Position numbers and translations under genes: made by a program | Source: JAIBJN01 sp963811635 | GTDB lineage: Bacteria > Actinomycetota > Thermoleophilia > Gaiellales > Gaiellaceae | NCBI GenBank assembly: GCA_963811635.1 | Contig: CAWESB010000003.1 | Location: forward strand, 62,001 to 126,000 | DNA length: 64,000 nt | Direction: 5' to 3' | Shown here: piece after piece, positions 44,695 to 52,499 of the stretch | Numbering within the stretch: the stretch's first letter is position 1 | Layout: each line of letters opens with the position of its first letter | The notes under the pieces: generated by a model | The model's input: the letters and a program-made list of their open reading frames with translations, nothing else | What the model was told of the DNA's origin: nothing | Databases searched by the model: none

Positions 44695-45134
44695 GTCTGA
44701 TCACCGAGATCGAAGACGAGATCAAGGATGCGATGCGTGCGCGCGACCAGCTGCGCACGGACACGCTTCGGCTGACGCTGGCGTCGCTCCGGTCGGCGGA
44801 GAAGGAGCTCGGCCGTTCGCTGAAGGAGGACGAGGAGCTGCAGGTGCTCCAGCGGGAGCGCAAGCGCCGGGCCGAGGCGGCCGACGCCTTCCGCGAGGCA
44901 GGCCGCGACGAGCAGGCCGACAAGGAAGAGGACGAGCTCGAGATCATCGAGGAGTTCATGCCGGAGCCGCTCGCGGATGAGGAGCTCGAGCGGATCGTCG
45001 ACGACGCGATCGCCGAGACGGGCGCGACGTCGTTCCGAGACCTCGGCCGCGTCATGGCGGACGTGATGCCGCAGGTTGCCGGCCGCGCGGACGGTTCCGA
45101 GGTGAGCCAGCTGGTCCGCGAGAAGCTCGCCTGA
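44691..45134 (+). CDS. GatB/YqeY domain protein
   Basis: 147 residues, highly charged and helical (LITEIEDEIKDAMRARDQLRTDTLRLTLASLRSAEKE). The C-terminal half FMPEPLADEELERIVDDAI and MPQVAGRADGSEVSQLVREKL matches the YqeY tail shared with the GatB subunit of tRNA-dependent amidotransferase. Precise role unknown; a tRNA link is inferred from the domain. Confidence 0.93.
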   Translation: MSLITEIEDEIKDAMRARDQLRTDTLRLTLASLRSAEKELGRSLKEDEELQVLQRERKRRAEAADAFREAGRDEQADKEEDELEIIEEFMPEPLADEELERIVDDAIAETGATSFRDLGRVMADVMPQVAGRADGSEVSQLVREKLA

Positions 45135-45244
45135 GTCGAGCTCCGATCGTCACGCTTCCGTGCGGCACCCGCGCGCCCGCGCGCGCTAGGACCCCCGGTG
45201 GGGGACTTCGGCCGGCGCCGGGCGTTCCCGCGTGGGCGGGCAAC

Positions 45245-45250
45245 TAGAAT
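45245..45250 (+). promoter_or_regulatory. -10 hexamer of phoH
   Basis: TAGAAT, 7 bases before a TTG start codon, with no Shine-Dalgarno. A leaderless TTG start is unusual, yet no ATG or GTG fits the conserved N-terminus better. The 123-base gap upstream contains GC-rich hairpins (CCCCC-GGT-GGGGG) that could end the yqeY transcript. Confidence 0.5.
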
Positions 45251-45257
45251 TTGACCG

Positions 45258-46217
45258 TTGCAGCAGGTCCTTTCGGTCTCCAACGAGGTAGCCGCCGAGC
45301 TTGCCACGGTCGACGACGGGATCCTCGGGGCGCTGCGCGACCGGATGGGGTGCGCGATCCGGCTTCGCGGGAACCAGCTCACGCTCGAGGGTGACGACGG
45401 CAGGGTCGGCGAGGCGCGGCTCGTCATCGACGAGCTCGTCGACCTGGTCGAGGGCGGGCACGCGATCGGGCCGAGCACCGTCGACGCGGTGCTGGCCGCG
45501 CTCGACGCGGCCAAGGATCCGCGCGAGATCTTCGAGGACGTCGTCTGGCGGCACCGCGGCAAGAAGATCACGCCTAAGACCGTGAACCAGAAGCGCTACG
45601 TCGACGCGATCCGCTCGGGGACGATCACCTTCGGGATCGGGCCGGCGGGGACAGGGAAGACGTACCTCGCGATGGCGCTCGCGGTCGCCGCGCTCGCCGA
45701 CCGGGACGTCAACCGCCTCATCCTGACCCGCCCCGCCGTCGAGGCAGGGGAGCGGCTCGGCTTCCTCCCCGGGGACATGCTGGCGAAGGTCGACCCGTAT
45801 CTGCGCCCGCTCTTCGACGCGCTCTACGACATGCTCGACGCCGACCGTCTCAACGCCTACATGGAGCGGGGCACGATCGAGGTGGCGCCGCTGGCGTTCA
45901 TGCGCGGGCGGACGCTGAACGACTCGTTCATCATCCTCGACGAGGCGCAGAACACGACCCCGGAGCAGATGCAGATGTTCCTGACCCGCCTCGGCTTCGG
46001 CTCCAAGGTCGTGGTCACGGGAGACGTCACCCAGATCGACCTGCCACAGGACCAGGCGTCGGGACTGATTCACGTCAGCCAGATCCTCGGGGACATCGAC
46101 GGGATCGACTTCGTCGAGTTCGGCAACCAGGACGTGGTGCGCCACGTGCTCGTCCAACGGATCGTCGAGGCGTACAAGCGCCACGCCGAGGAGACGGGCA
46201 CGCAGCGGCGCCGGTGA
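45258..46217 (+). CDS. phoH: PhoH family ATPase
   Basis: 319 residues from TTG. An N-terminal KH-like region (GCAIRLRGNQLTLEGDDGRV) precedes the PhoH helicase-like ATPase core: Walker A GPAGTGKTY, RPAVEAGERLGFLPGD, Walker B FIILDEAQNT and the GDVTQIDLP motif. Family members act in RNA metabolism, often with YbeY, which overlaps the 3' end here. Phosphate-starvation regulation as in E. coli cannot be inferred. Confidence 0.94.
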   Translation: MQQVLSVSNEVAAELATVDDGILGALRDRMGCAIRLRGNQLTLEGDDGRVGEARLVIDELVDLVEGGHAIGPSTVDAVLAALDAAKDPREIFEDVVWRHRGKKITPKTVNQKRYVDAIRSGTITFGIGPAGTGKTYLAMALAVAALADRDVNRLILTRPAVEAGERLGFLPGDMLAKVDPYLRPLFDALYDMLDADRLNAYMERGTIEVAPLAFMRGRTLNDSFIILDEAQNTTPEQMQMFLTRLGFGSKVVVTGDVTQIDLPQDQASGLIHVSQILGDIDGIDFVEFGNQDVVRHVLVQRIVEAYKRHAEETGTQRRR

Positions 46218-46591
46218 TCCGGCTCGAGATCGCCAACGAGAGCGGCGTGGCCGTGGACGAGGCGGCGGTCGCCGAGGTGACGCGCCGCGTGCTCGAGGGC
46301 GAGGGCGTCGACGACGGCGACCTCGGCATTGCCTTCGAGGGGGCGGAGCGCATGCGCGAGTTGAAGCGCGAGCACCTCGGGATCGACGAGGCCACGGACG
46401 TCCTCTCCTTCCCGATCGACGGGCGCGACGAGCTGCCCGACGGCGTCCCGCGCCAGCTCGGGGACGTCGTCCTCTGCCCGCAGGTGGTCGGCGAGGCCTG
46501 GCGGGGGCCGCTCGTGCACGGGCTGCTCCACCTGCTCGGGTACGAGCACGGAACGGAGATGGAGCGCCGAGAGCGAATGCACGAGGAATGA
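46214..46591 (+). CDS. ybeY: Endoribonuclease YbeY (16S rRNA maturation)
   Basis: 125 residues from GTG. The metal-binding signature HGLLHLLGYEH (H-x3-H-x5-H) is complete, and ATDVLSFP is present. Slightly shorter than average. Coupled to phoH by a GTGA overlap and to the next gene by ATGA. Confidence 0.95.
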   Translation: MIRLEIANESGVAVDEAAVAEVTRRVLEGEGVDDGDLGIAFEGAERMRELKREHLGIDEATDVLSFPIDGRDELPDGVPRQLGDVVLCPQVVGEAWRGPLVHGLLHLLGYEHGTEMERRERMHEE

Positions 46592-47331
46592 CCGCTTCGC
46601 CCGACCACGAGTCGCCGCGCGCGCGGCGCACGCCGAGGATCCTGCAGAGCCTGAACTGGGCGTTCGAGGGCGTGATCCACGTCCTCCGTACGCAGCGGAA
46701 CATGCGGATCCACTTCGCGGTCGCGACCGTGGTCCTCATCCTGGCTTTCTCCTACGGCGTGACCAAGCTGGAGCTGATGGCGCTGCTCGTCGCCATCTCC
46801 TTCGTGCTGATCGCGGAGATGGTGAACACGGCGATCGAGGCGACGATCGACCTCGCGACCACCTCCTTCGACCCGCTCGCGAAGGCGGCGAAGGACATCG
46901 CCGCCGGCGCAGTCCTCATCGCCGCGGTCAACGCCATCGTCATCGGTTACCTCGTCTTCGCCGACCGCCTGTCGACGCCGAGCTCGCGGCTGGTGACGCG
47001 GCTGCGCGAGGCGCCGAGCAACCTGACGCTGATCGCGCTGATCCTGATCATCCTGATCGTGATCGCGAGCAAGGCGCTGACCGGGCGCGGGACGCCGCTC
47101 TCCGGCGGGCTGCCCTCCGGCCACGCCGCCCTCGCGTTCGGCGGGTTCACCGCGCTCGCGTTCATCGTCGACGAGGACGAGCGCGTCGTCGTCTCCTTCG
47201 TGGCGCTGATCATGGCGCTGCTCGTCGCCCAGACCCGGGTCGAGTCCGGCATCCACACGACCTCGGAGGTCGTGCTCGGCGCCGTGATCGGTACGCTCGT
47301 GACGATGATCCTCTTCCAGGTGCTCGCGTGA
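46588..47331 (+). CDS. Fusion of prokaryotic diacylglycerol/undecaprenol kinase and PAP2 phosphatase domains
   Basis: 247 residues. Residues ~20-125 are a DgkA/UdpK-type integral kinase (LNWAFEGVIHVLRTQRNMRIHF, EMVNTAIEATIDLAT, KAAKDIAAGAVL). Residues ~150-247 are PAP2-like with LPSGHAALAFGG and SGIHTTSEVVLGA. The PAP2 catalytic motif C2 (PSGH) is intact. C1 lacks a clear Lys-x6-Arg-Pro, and C3 has Glu where Asp is usual. A kinase and a phosphatase in one chain could interconvert undecaprenol and its phosphate in wall precursor recycling; this is inference. Confidence 0.88.
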   Translation: MTASPDHESPRARRTPRILQSLNWAFEGVIHVLRTQRNMRIHFAVATVVLILAFSYGVTKLELMALLVAISFVLIAEMVNTAIEATIDLATTSFDPLAKAAKDIAAGAVLIAAVNAIVIGYLVFADRLSTPSSRLVTRLREAPSNLTLIALILIILIVIASKALTGRGTPLSGGLPSGHAALAFGGFTALAFIVDEDERVVVSFVALIMALLVAQTRVESGIHTTSEVVLGAVIGTLVTMILFQVLA

Positions 47332-47690
47332 CCGACCAGGAGTTGGTCGAGGTCGCCCAGGCCGAGGCGGTGAACGCCTACGCGCCCTACTCGAACTTCC
47401 ACGTCGGGGCGGCCGCGCTTCTGCGCGACGGTCGCGTCGTCACCGGGGTGAACGTCGAGAACGCCTCGTACCCGCTCGGCGTGTGCGCCGAGCGCTGCGC
47501 ACTCTCCCGCGCGGTCGCGGAAGGGGTCCGGCCCGGGGACGTCGAGGTGGTCGCGATCACCGCCTCACCCTGCGGGGGCTGCCGCCAGTGGCTGGCGGAG
47601 TTCCGCGTCGACCGCGTCGTCTTCCTGCACGAGGGCGAGCTGCTCACGCGCCGCCCGGACGAGCTCCTCCCGGATTCGTTCGTCTTGTGA
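47328..47690 (+). CDS. cdd: Cytidine deaminase
   Basis: Converts cytidine and deoxycytidine to uridines in pyrimidine salvage. 120 residues from GTG. The zinc site is formed by the CAE motif (GVCAERCAL) and PCGGCRQ. APYSNFHVGAA is diagnostic. Coupled by GTGA overlaps on both sides; era follows, a conserved order. Confidence 0.96.
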   Translation: MTDQELVEVAQAEAVNAYAPYSNFHVGAAALLRDGRVVTGVNVENASYPLGVCAERCALSRAVAEGVRPGDVEVVAITASPCGGCRQWLAEFRVDRVVFLHEGELLTRRPDELLPDSFVL

Positions 47691-48565
47691 GATCGGGGCT
47701 CGTGGCGGTCGCCGGGCGCCCGAACGTCGGGAAGTCGACCCTGGTGAACGCCCTCGCCGGCGACAAGGTGGCGATCGTCTCGGACAAACCGCAGACGACG
47801 CGGCGCCGGATCTCGGCCGCCGTCGACGGCGAGCTCGCCGGCGAGCCGTACCAGATCGTCCTCCTCGACCTGCCCGGCTTCCAGCGGCCCCGCGACCCGC
47901 TCACGGAGCGAATGCAGCGCACCGTCGACGACTCGCTCGAGGACGTGGACGCCTTCCTGTTCGTGCTCGCGGCCGACGAGCGGATCGGCGGGGGCGACCG
48001 CTTCATCGCGCAGCGGGTCTTCGCCGCCGGGCCGCCGGTCGTCATCGCCCTCAACAAGGTGGACAAGGTGAAGCCGGAGCGGATCGCCGAGCAGATCTCC
48101 CGGATCGCCGCCTTCGGCGACCTGCACGCCCTGCATCCGGTCAGCGCCCGCAGCGGCGACGGGCTCGGGCCGCTGCGGGACGAGCTCGCCGGGCTCCTCC
48201 CCGAGGGGCCGCGCTACTTCGAGGAGGGGACACGCACCGACCTGCCGCTCGAGGCGCGGATCGCCGAGATCGTGCGCGAGAAGGCGCTCGACCTGACCCG
48301 CGAGGAGCTGCCGCACGCGATCTCCGTCGAGGTCGAGGAGCTCGACGCCGCGGCCGGCCGGATCAGCGCCCAGATCTGGGTCGAGACCGAGTCCCAGAAG
48401 GGGATCGTCGTCGGCAAGGGTGGGGATATGATCAAGACGATTGGAACGCGCGCCAGGCCGGAGGTCGAGTTGCTCCTGGGGCGCCCGGTGTTCCTCGAGC
48501 TCCGCGTGAAGGTGCGGCCGAGGTGGCGCCGGGATGAGGGAGCGCTCGAACGACTCGGCATCTAG
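47687..48565 (+). CDS. era: GTPase Era
   Basis: 16S rRNA-binding GTPase required for 30S assembly. 292 residues from GTG. G1 GRPNVGKST, switch SDKPQTTRRRI, G3 DLPG, G4 NKVD. The C-terminal KH domain contains GIVVGKGGDMIKTIGTRAR. It sits in the phoH-ybeY-cdd-era assembly set. Confidence 0.97.
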   Translation: MRSGLVAVAGRPNVGKSTLVNALAGDKVAIVSDKPQTTRRRISAAVDGELAGEPYQIVLLDLPGFQRPRDPLTERMQRTVDDSLEDVDAFLFVLAADERIGGGDRFIAQRVFAAGPPVVIALNKVDKVKPERIAEQISRIAAFGDLHALHPVSARSGDGLGPLRDELAGLLPEGPRYFEEGTRTDLPLEARIAEIVREKALDLTREELPHAISVEVEELDAAAGRISAQIWVETESQKGIVVGKGGDMIKTIGTRARPEVELLLGRPVFLELRVKVRPRWRRDEGALERLGI

Positions 48566-48584
48566 ACCACGCTTGGGGGTAACA

Positions 48585-50090
48585 ATGGCGGTTGTCAGGA
48601 CACCGGACGAATTCGAGGCGGAGCTCGCGCGGTATCTGTACGAGCGCTCCGAGGAGGGCCGGGCGGTCCGGGTCGGCGAGAAGGAGACGAGCGAGCAGGC
48701 CGCGATCGTCGAGCGCTACGCGGACCTCTTCACCCGCGAGCAGCACGACACGCTGCGCGAGGCGGAAGGGGAGGTTCGCGGCGAGGCGCGCGAGCGGCTC
48801 TACCGACTCCGCGAGGCGGCCCTGGGCGGAGTCATCGTCGGCGAGCTCGCCGAGGAGTCCGACAGGCTGGAGAACGCGATCCTCGCCGACCGCGTCGAGT
48901 TCCGCGGAGAGTCCCTGCCGCTCCGCTCCGCCCAGGCGCAGCTCGCGATCCTCGACGAGTACGAGGCGCGCGACCAGCTGGGCGAGCTCGCCTCCGATGC
49001 ATCCGCGCGCTTCAACTGCGACCGCTACGGGCTGATGCAGAAGGCCGAGGCCCTCGACGCCGAGCTCTCCGGCGATCCCGACCCGGTCCGCCGTAGCGCC
49101 GAGCGAAAGAACATCGACCTGCACGCGCTCGCCGCCGCGCTGGCCGACGCCGCGCGCCGGCAGGACGAGTCCTGGGAACCGATGCGTGAGCAGTGGCTCG
49201 ACCGCATCCTCGGCACGGAGCGCGAGGCCGAGCCGGCCTCCTACCACGTCTCCTACCTGCGCCGGATGTCGCCCCTCGCCGACCTGTACGCGAAGGAGCG
49301 CTCGGTGCCGATCTGCCTGGCGACGCTCTCGAGCCTCGGCTTCGACCTGGCTGCGAACGACCGCATCAAGCTCGACCTGGACGACCGCCCGCAGAAGAGC
49401 CCGCGCGCCTGCGTGATCGCCTCCGACCCGCCCGCGGTCGTGCACCTGATCACGCGCGCCCAGGGCGGGCTGCACGACTACCAGGCGTTCCTGCACGAGG
49501 CGGGGCACGCGCTGCACTACGCCGGCCTCGATCCCGAGCTCCCGTACACATTCCGGCGGCTCTCGCGCGACCACGCGCTCACCGAGATCTACTCGTTCCT
49601 GATCGAGTCGATCACGCGCGAGCCCGGCTGGCACGCGCTCCATTTCGGCCTCTCGGACGCCGAGGACGCCGAGCGCGCCGAGGCCGCACGTTTCCTCGAG
49701 GTGCTGCTCTTCCGCCGCTACGCGGCCAAGCTCGCCTACGAGCTCGGATTCTGGGCCGACTTCGCGAACGCGAACGACCACGCCCAGACCTACGCCGACA
49801 ACCTCCGCGCCGCGGTCGGCTTCCGCTACCGGGCGGACGGCTACCTCGCGGACATGGACGGCGACTTCTACTCGGCCGACTATCTGCGGGCGTGGATCCG
49901 CACGGCGCAGCTGCGGGCGTACCTCCGGGAGACGATCGGCGAGGACTGGTGGCGCCGGCCAGAGACGGGCGAGCTCCTGCAGGCGCTGTTCGCCGAGGGG
50001 ACGCGGCCGACGAGCGAGGAGATCGCCGACCGGATCGGCTACGACCCGCTCGACACGACCCCGCTCGTGGATGAGCTCGTAACCGCCTAG
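48585..50090 (+). CDS. M3-like zinc metallopeptidase domain protein
   Basis: 501 residues. Mostly helical; the zinc motif HEAGH (HExxH) is at about residues 304-308, with a downstream LTEIYSFLIES that places a glutamate as third ligand, as in gluzincins. Overall length and helical content resemble the thimet oligopeptidase/M3 group, but similarity to characterised PepF is weak. The start ATG (MAVVRTPDEF) follows a GGGGG Shine-Dalgarno; an in-frame ATG at 48534 would overlap era. Substrate unknown. Confidence 0.82.
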   Translation: MAVVRTPDEFEAELARYLYERSEEGRAVRVGEKETSEQAAIVERYADLFTREQHDTLREAEGEVRGEARERLYRLREAALGGVIVGELAEESDRLENAILADRVEFRGESLPLRSAQAQLAILDEYEARDQLGELASDASARFNCDRYGLMQKAEALDAELSGDPDPVRRSAERKNIDLHALAAALADAARRQDESWEPMREQWLDRILGTEREAEPASYHVSYLRRMSPLADLYAKERSVPICLATLSSLGFDLAANDRIKLDLDDRPQKSPRACVIASDPPAVVHLITRAQGGLHDYQAFLHEAGHALHYAGLDPELPYTFRRLSRDHALTEIYSFLIESITREPGWHALHFGLSDAEDAERAEAARFLEVLLFRRYAAKLAYELGFWADFANANDHAQTYADNLRAAVGFRYRADGYLADMDGDFYSADYLRAWIRTAQLRAYLRETIGEDWWRRPETGELLQALFAEGTRPTSEEIADRIGYDPLDTTPLVDELVTA

Positions 50091-50683
50091 CGGCTCTCGA
50101 GCGCGAGGCGGCCCGCGAGGGCGAGGAGCACGGCCCCGGTCACCTGCTCGACCCGCCGGGCGAAGCCCGTGCTCGCGAGCGTGCGCTTCGCCCTCGACAC
50201 GGCCGCGCCCAGCGAGACGTAGATCGAGAAGTCGGCGACGATCAGGATCGCCGCCATCGCGAGCGCATAGGGGAGCACCGGCGCGCCGTGCTCGATGAAC
50301 TGCGGGAAGAGCGCGACGAAGAAGACGGCGAGCTTCGGATTCGCGAGGGCGGTCAGGAGACCGCTCGAGAACGCGTGGTCACGCGCCTCGCCGTGCTCGG
50401 CGGCGTCGCGCTTCCTGCCGCGAAGCGCCTGCATCCCGAACCAGACGAGCACGACGACGCCCGCGATCCTGAGCGCGACGAACGCCGTCTCCGAGGCGGC
50501 GACGAGCGCCGAGATGCCGAGCGCCGAGAGGACGGCCCAGACTCCCACGCCGATCGAGCTGCCCACGGTCGTCCGAAAGGCGGCGCGAGTGCCGCCGGCG
50601 GCGGCGTTCCGGACGACGAGCGCCATGCCGGGGCCCGGCGTCAGGCTGAGGAGGAAGGCCACGGGCACGAAGGTCCACAGCAT
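50087..50683 (-). CDS. LysE/RhtB family amino-acid exporter
   Basis: 198 residues with about six membrane segments. The family motif is LLSLTPGPGMALVVRNAAAGG at the N-terminus, and FSSGLLTALANPKLAVFFVALFPQF is typical of LysE-type exporters. The ATG start is preceded by TAGAGT 7 bases upstream. Exported substrate cannot be predicted. Convergent with the M3 peptidase gene with a 4-base overlap. Confidence 0.92.
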   Translation of the reverse strand: MLWTFVPVAFLLSLTPGPGMALVVRNAAAGGTRAAFRTTVGSSIGVGVWAVLSALGISALVAASETAFVALRIAGVVVLVWFGMQALRGRKRDAAEHGEARDHAFSSGLLTALANPKLAVFFVALFPQFIEHGAPVLPYALAMAAILIVADFSIYVSLGAAVSRAKRTLASTGFARRVEQVTGAVLLALAGRLALESR

Positions 50684-50690
50684 GGCCGTC

Positions 50691-50696
50691 ACTCTA
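50691..50696 (-). promoter_or_regulatory. -10 hexamer of the LysE exporter gene
   Basis: TAGAGT on the minus strand, 7 bases before the ATG, no Shine-Dalgarno: leaderless geometry. Confidence 0.45.
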
Positions 50697-50717
50697 CGGA
50701 GGCCGCAGGGAGCGCCG

Positions 50718-50819
50718 CTAGCGGCGCGGCCCGAAGAACGCAACGGACGCCACCGCGAACCCGGCGAGCGAGGCCGCCAGGCCGACGAGGGCCGTCTTTG
50801 TGCTCATCGTGCGCTTCAT
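50718..50819 (-). CDS. Possible small membrane peptide (33 aa)
   Basis: MKRTMSTKTALVGLAASLAG then FAVASVAFFGPRR: a basic start, one hydrophobic span and a basic end. Third positions are mostly G/C. No Shine-Dalgarno and no recognised family, so it may be spurious. Confidence 0.35.
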   Translation of the reverse strand: MKRTMSTKTALVGLAASLAGFAVASVAFFGPRR

Positions 50820-50855
50820 GCCGCATTCATCGGCACAAAGCGGCCCCAGCCTGAG

Positions 50856-51527
50856 CTACCGATAGGTCACGTGGCGGGAGCTCCGGAAGACTGCGATCTG
50901 CCACGGCTGGAGCCCGTCTCCCATGCCCTTCGGGAGCATGAGGTTCTCCGGCACGTTCGAGTGGGGAAGGCCGCATGCGTGGCCGAGCTCGTGCGCGAGC
51001 ACCCGCAGGCGCTTGCCGTGAAGGGCGGTCATATCCACGGTGACGTGGTCGACAAGCGGTCCCAGCGAGCAGCCGGCCTTGCCGAGGACGTCGCGGACGA
51101 CGAAAATCGTGATCGGACCGGCCGAGCCGGTCACCGTGCCCGGCTCGACATGACGGCGGAAGAAGGCGCCGCCGTCGCCGAAGTCCGCCTGCCACGAGCC
51201 CTCGGCGCAGGGCGAGTCGAGCGCAGAAGGCGGAGCGGGCACGTCGAGGGTGCGGACGAGCGGCTCCGCCGCCGGGAGGAGCTCGATCGCGAGCGTGTCG
51301 CGCAGCACCCGCCTGGCTTCGGCCAGGCTCGGCTCCACGTCCTCGGGTGTCACGACCGGCGTGCCCTGCTCGTCACGGAGGATGACGACCCTGATCCGCA
51401 GCTTCTTCGGCTTTCGCCGGCCGGCGAGGCTGCCGGCGACCTCGGGGATGCCGACGACCCGGTTCGCGGCCTCGCGGACGACGTTGACGGCCTGCGACAG
51501 GCCCGCGGCGAGCGCAACCGGCGACAC
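50856..51527 (-). CDS. Metzincin-type zinc metalloprotease
   Basis: 223 residues from GTG. The zinc motif HELGHACGLPHS matches HExxHxxGxxH, and ENLMLPKG supplies a methionine as the expected Met-turn. Cysteines (DSPCAEG, AGCSLG, HACGLP) suggest disulphides, but there is no clear cleavable signal peptide; the N-terminus is only weakly hydrophobic. The fold call is good; the target is unknown. Transcribed divergently from deoC through a compact shared promoter region. Confidence 0.8.
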   Translation of the reverse strand: MSPVALAAGLSQAVNVVREAANRVVGIPEVAGSLAGRRKPKKLRIRVVILRDEQGTPVVTPEDVEPSLAEARRVLRDTLAIELLPAAEPLVRTLDVPAPPSALDSPCAEGSWQADFGDGGAFFRRHVEPGTVTGSAGPITIFVVRDVLGKAGCSLGPLVDHVTVDMTALHGKRLRVLAHELGHACGLPHSNVPENLMLPKGMGDGLQPWQIAVFRSSRHVTYR

Positions 51528-51533
51528 GGAGCG

Positions 51534-51554
51534 AGATTACGGGAGGGCTACACT
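51534..51554. promoter_or_regulatory. Back-to-back divergent -10 elements for the metzincin gene and deoC
   Basis: Minus-strand TAATCT (51534-51539) is 6 bases from the metzincin GTG; plus-strand TACACT (51549-51554) is 6 bases from the deoC ATG. Only 9 bases separate them, so each gene's -35 region must overlap the other's promoter. Confidence 0.55.
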
Positions 51555-51560
51555 TCTTGC

Positions 51561-52499
51561 ATGGCGCAGGCACCTGCCTTGCCGAGCGGGTTCGAGCTCC
51601 CCCTCGAGCCCCGCCTCCCTCGCATCGGCTCCGTCGACCAGGTCGCGGTCGAGCAGCGTGCTGCCGCGCTCGCCACCCGCTCGATCAAGCGGGAGTCGAA
51701 GCTGTTCGCGCTCGATCTCGCCGTGCGCATGATGGACCTGACCACCCTCGAGGGCGCCGACACGGCCGGGAAGGTGGCCGCGCTCAGCTCGAAGGCGATG
51801 CGCCCCGACCCGGCCGACCTGACCGTCCCGTCCGTTGCGGCCGTGTGCATCTACCCGAACCTCGTGCCGCACGCGCTCGAGCGGCTGCGCGGGAGCGGGG
51901 TCAAGGTCGCCTCCGTCGCGACCGCCTTTCCGTCCGGCCAGGTCCCGACCGAGCTGAAGGTCGAGGAGGCCGCGCGCGTCGCCGAGCTCGGCGCCGACGA
52001 GATCGACATGGTCATCGACCGCGGCGCCTTCCTCTCCGGCCACTACGCCAAGGTCTATGACGAGGTGCGGCGGGTGAAGGAGGCGACCGGCCGGGCTCAC
52101 CTCAAGGTCATCCTCGAGACCGGTGAGCTGGGCACGTACGACAACGTCCGCCGGGCGAGCCTGCTGGCGATCGCGGGTGGGGCCGACTTCATCAAGACGT
52201 CGACCGGGAAGATCCAGCCCGCGGCGACGCTGCCCGTCACGCTCGTCATGCTGGAGGCCATCCGCGACGTCTACGAGGAGACCGGCCGGAAGATCGGCAT
52301 GAAGCCCGCGGGTGGCATCCGCTACTCGAAGCAGGCGGTCCAGTACCTCGTGCTCCTGCACGAGACGCTCGGCACGGAATGGCTCACCCCCGACCTCTTC
52401 CGCTTCGGCGCCTCCTCGCTCCTGAACGACGTGCTCATGCAGATCCGCAAGGAGCGCACGGGCCGCTACCAGAGTCCCGACTACTTCACGATCGACTGA
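51561..52499 (+). CDS. deoC: Deoxyribose-phosphate aldolase
   Basis: Splits deoxyribose 5-phosphate into glyceraldehyde 3-phosphate and acetaldehyde. 312 residues, with a ~60-residue N-terminal extension relative to E. coli. The TIM-barrel active site is visible: DEIDMVIDRG, Schiff-base lysine in ADFIKTSTGK, and MKPAGGIR with the second lysine. The start is set by the leaderless promoter. The stop overlaps the first aldehyde dehydrogenase start (TGATG), which suggests that the acetaldehyde produced is oxidised by the downstream gene product. Confidence 0.95.
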   Translation: MAQAPALPSGFELPLEPRLPRIGSVDQVAVEQRAAALATRSIKRESKLFALDLAVRMMDLTTLEGADTAGKVAALSSKAMRPDPADLTVPSVAAVCIYPNLVPHALERLRGSGVKVASVATAFPSGQVPTELKVEEAARVAELGADEIDMVIDRGAFLSGHYAKVYDEVRRVKEATGRAHLKVILETGELGTYDNVRRASLLAIAGGADFIKTSTGKIQPAATLPVTLVMLEAIRDVYEETGRKIGMKPAGGIRYSKQAVQYLVLLHETLGTEWLTPDLFRFGASSLLNDVLMQIRKERTGRYQSPDYFTID

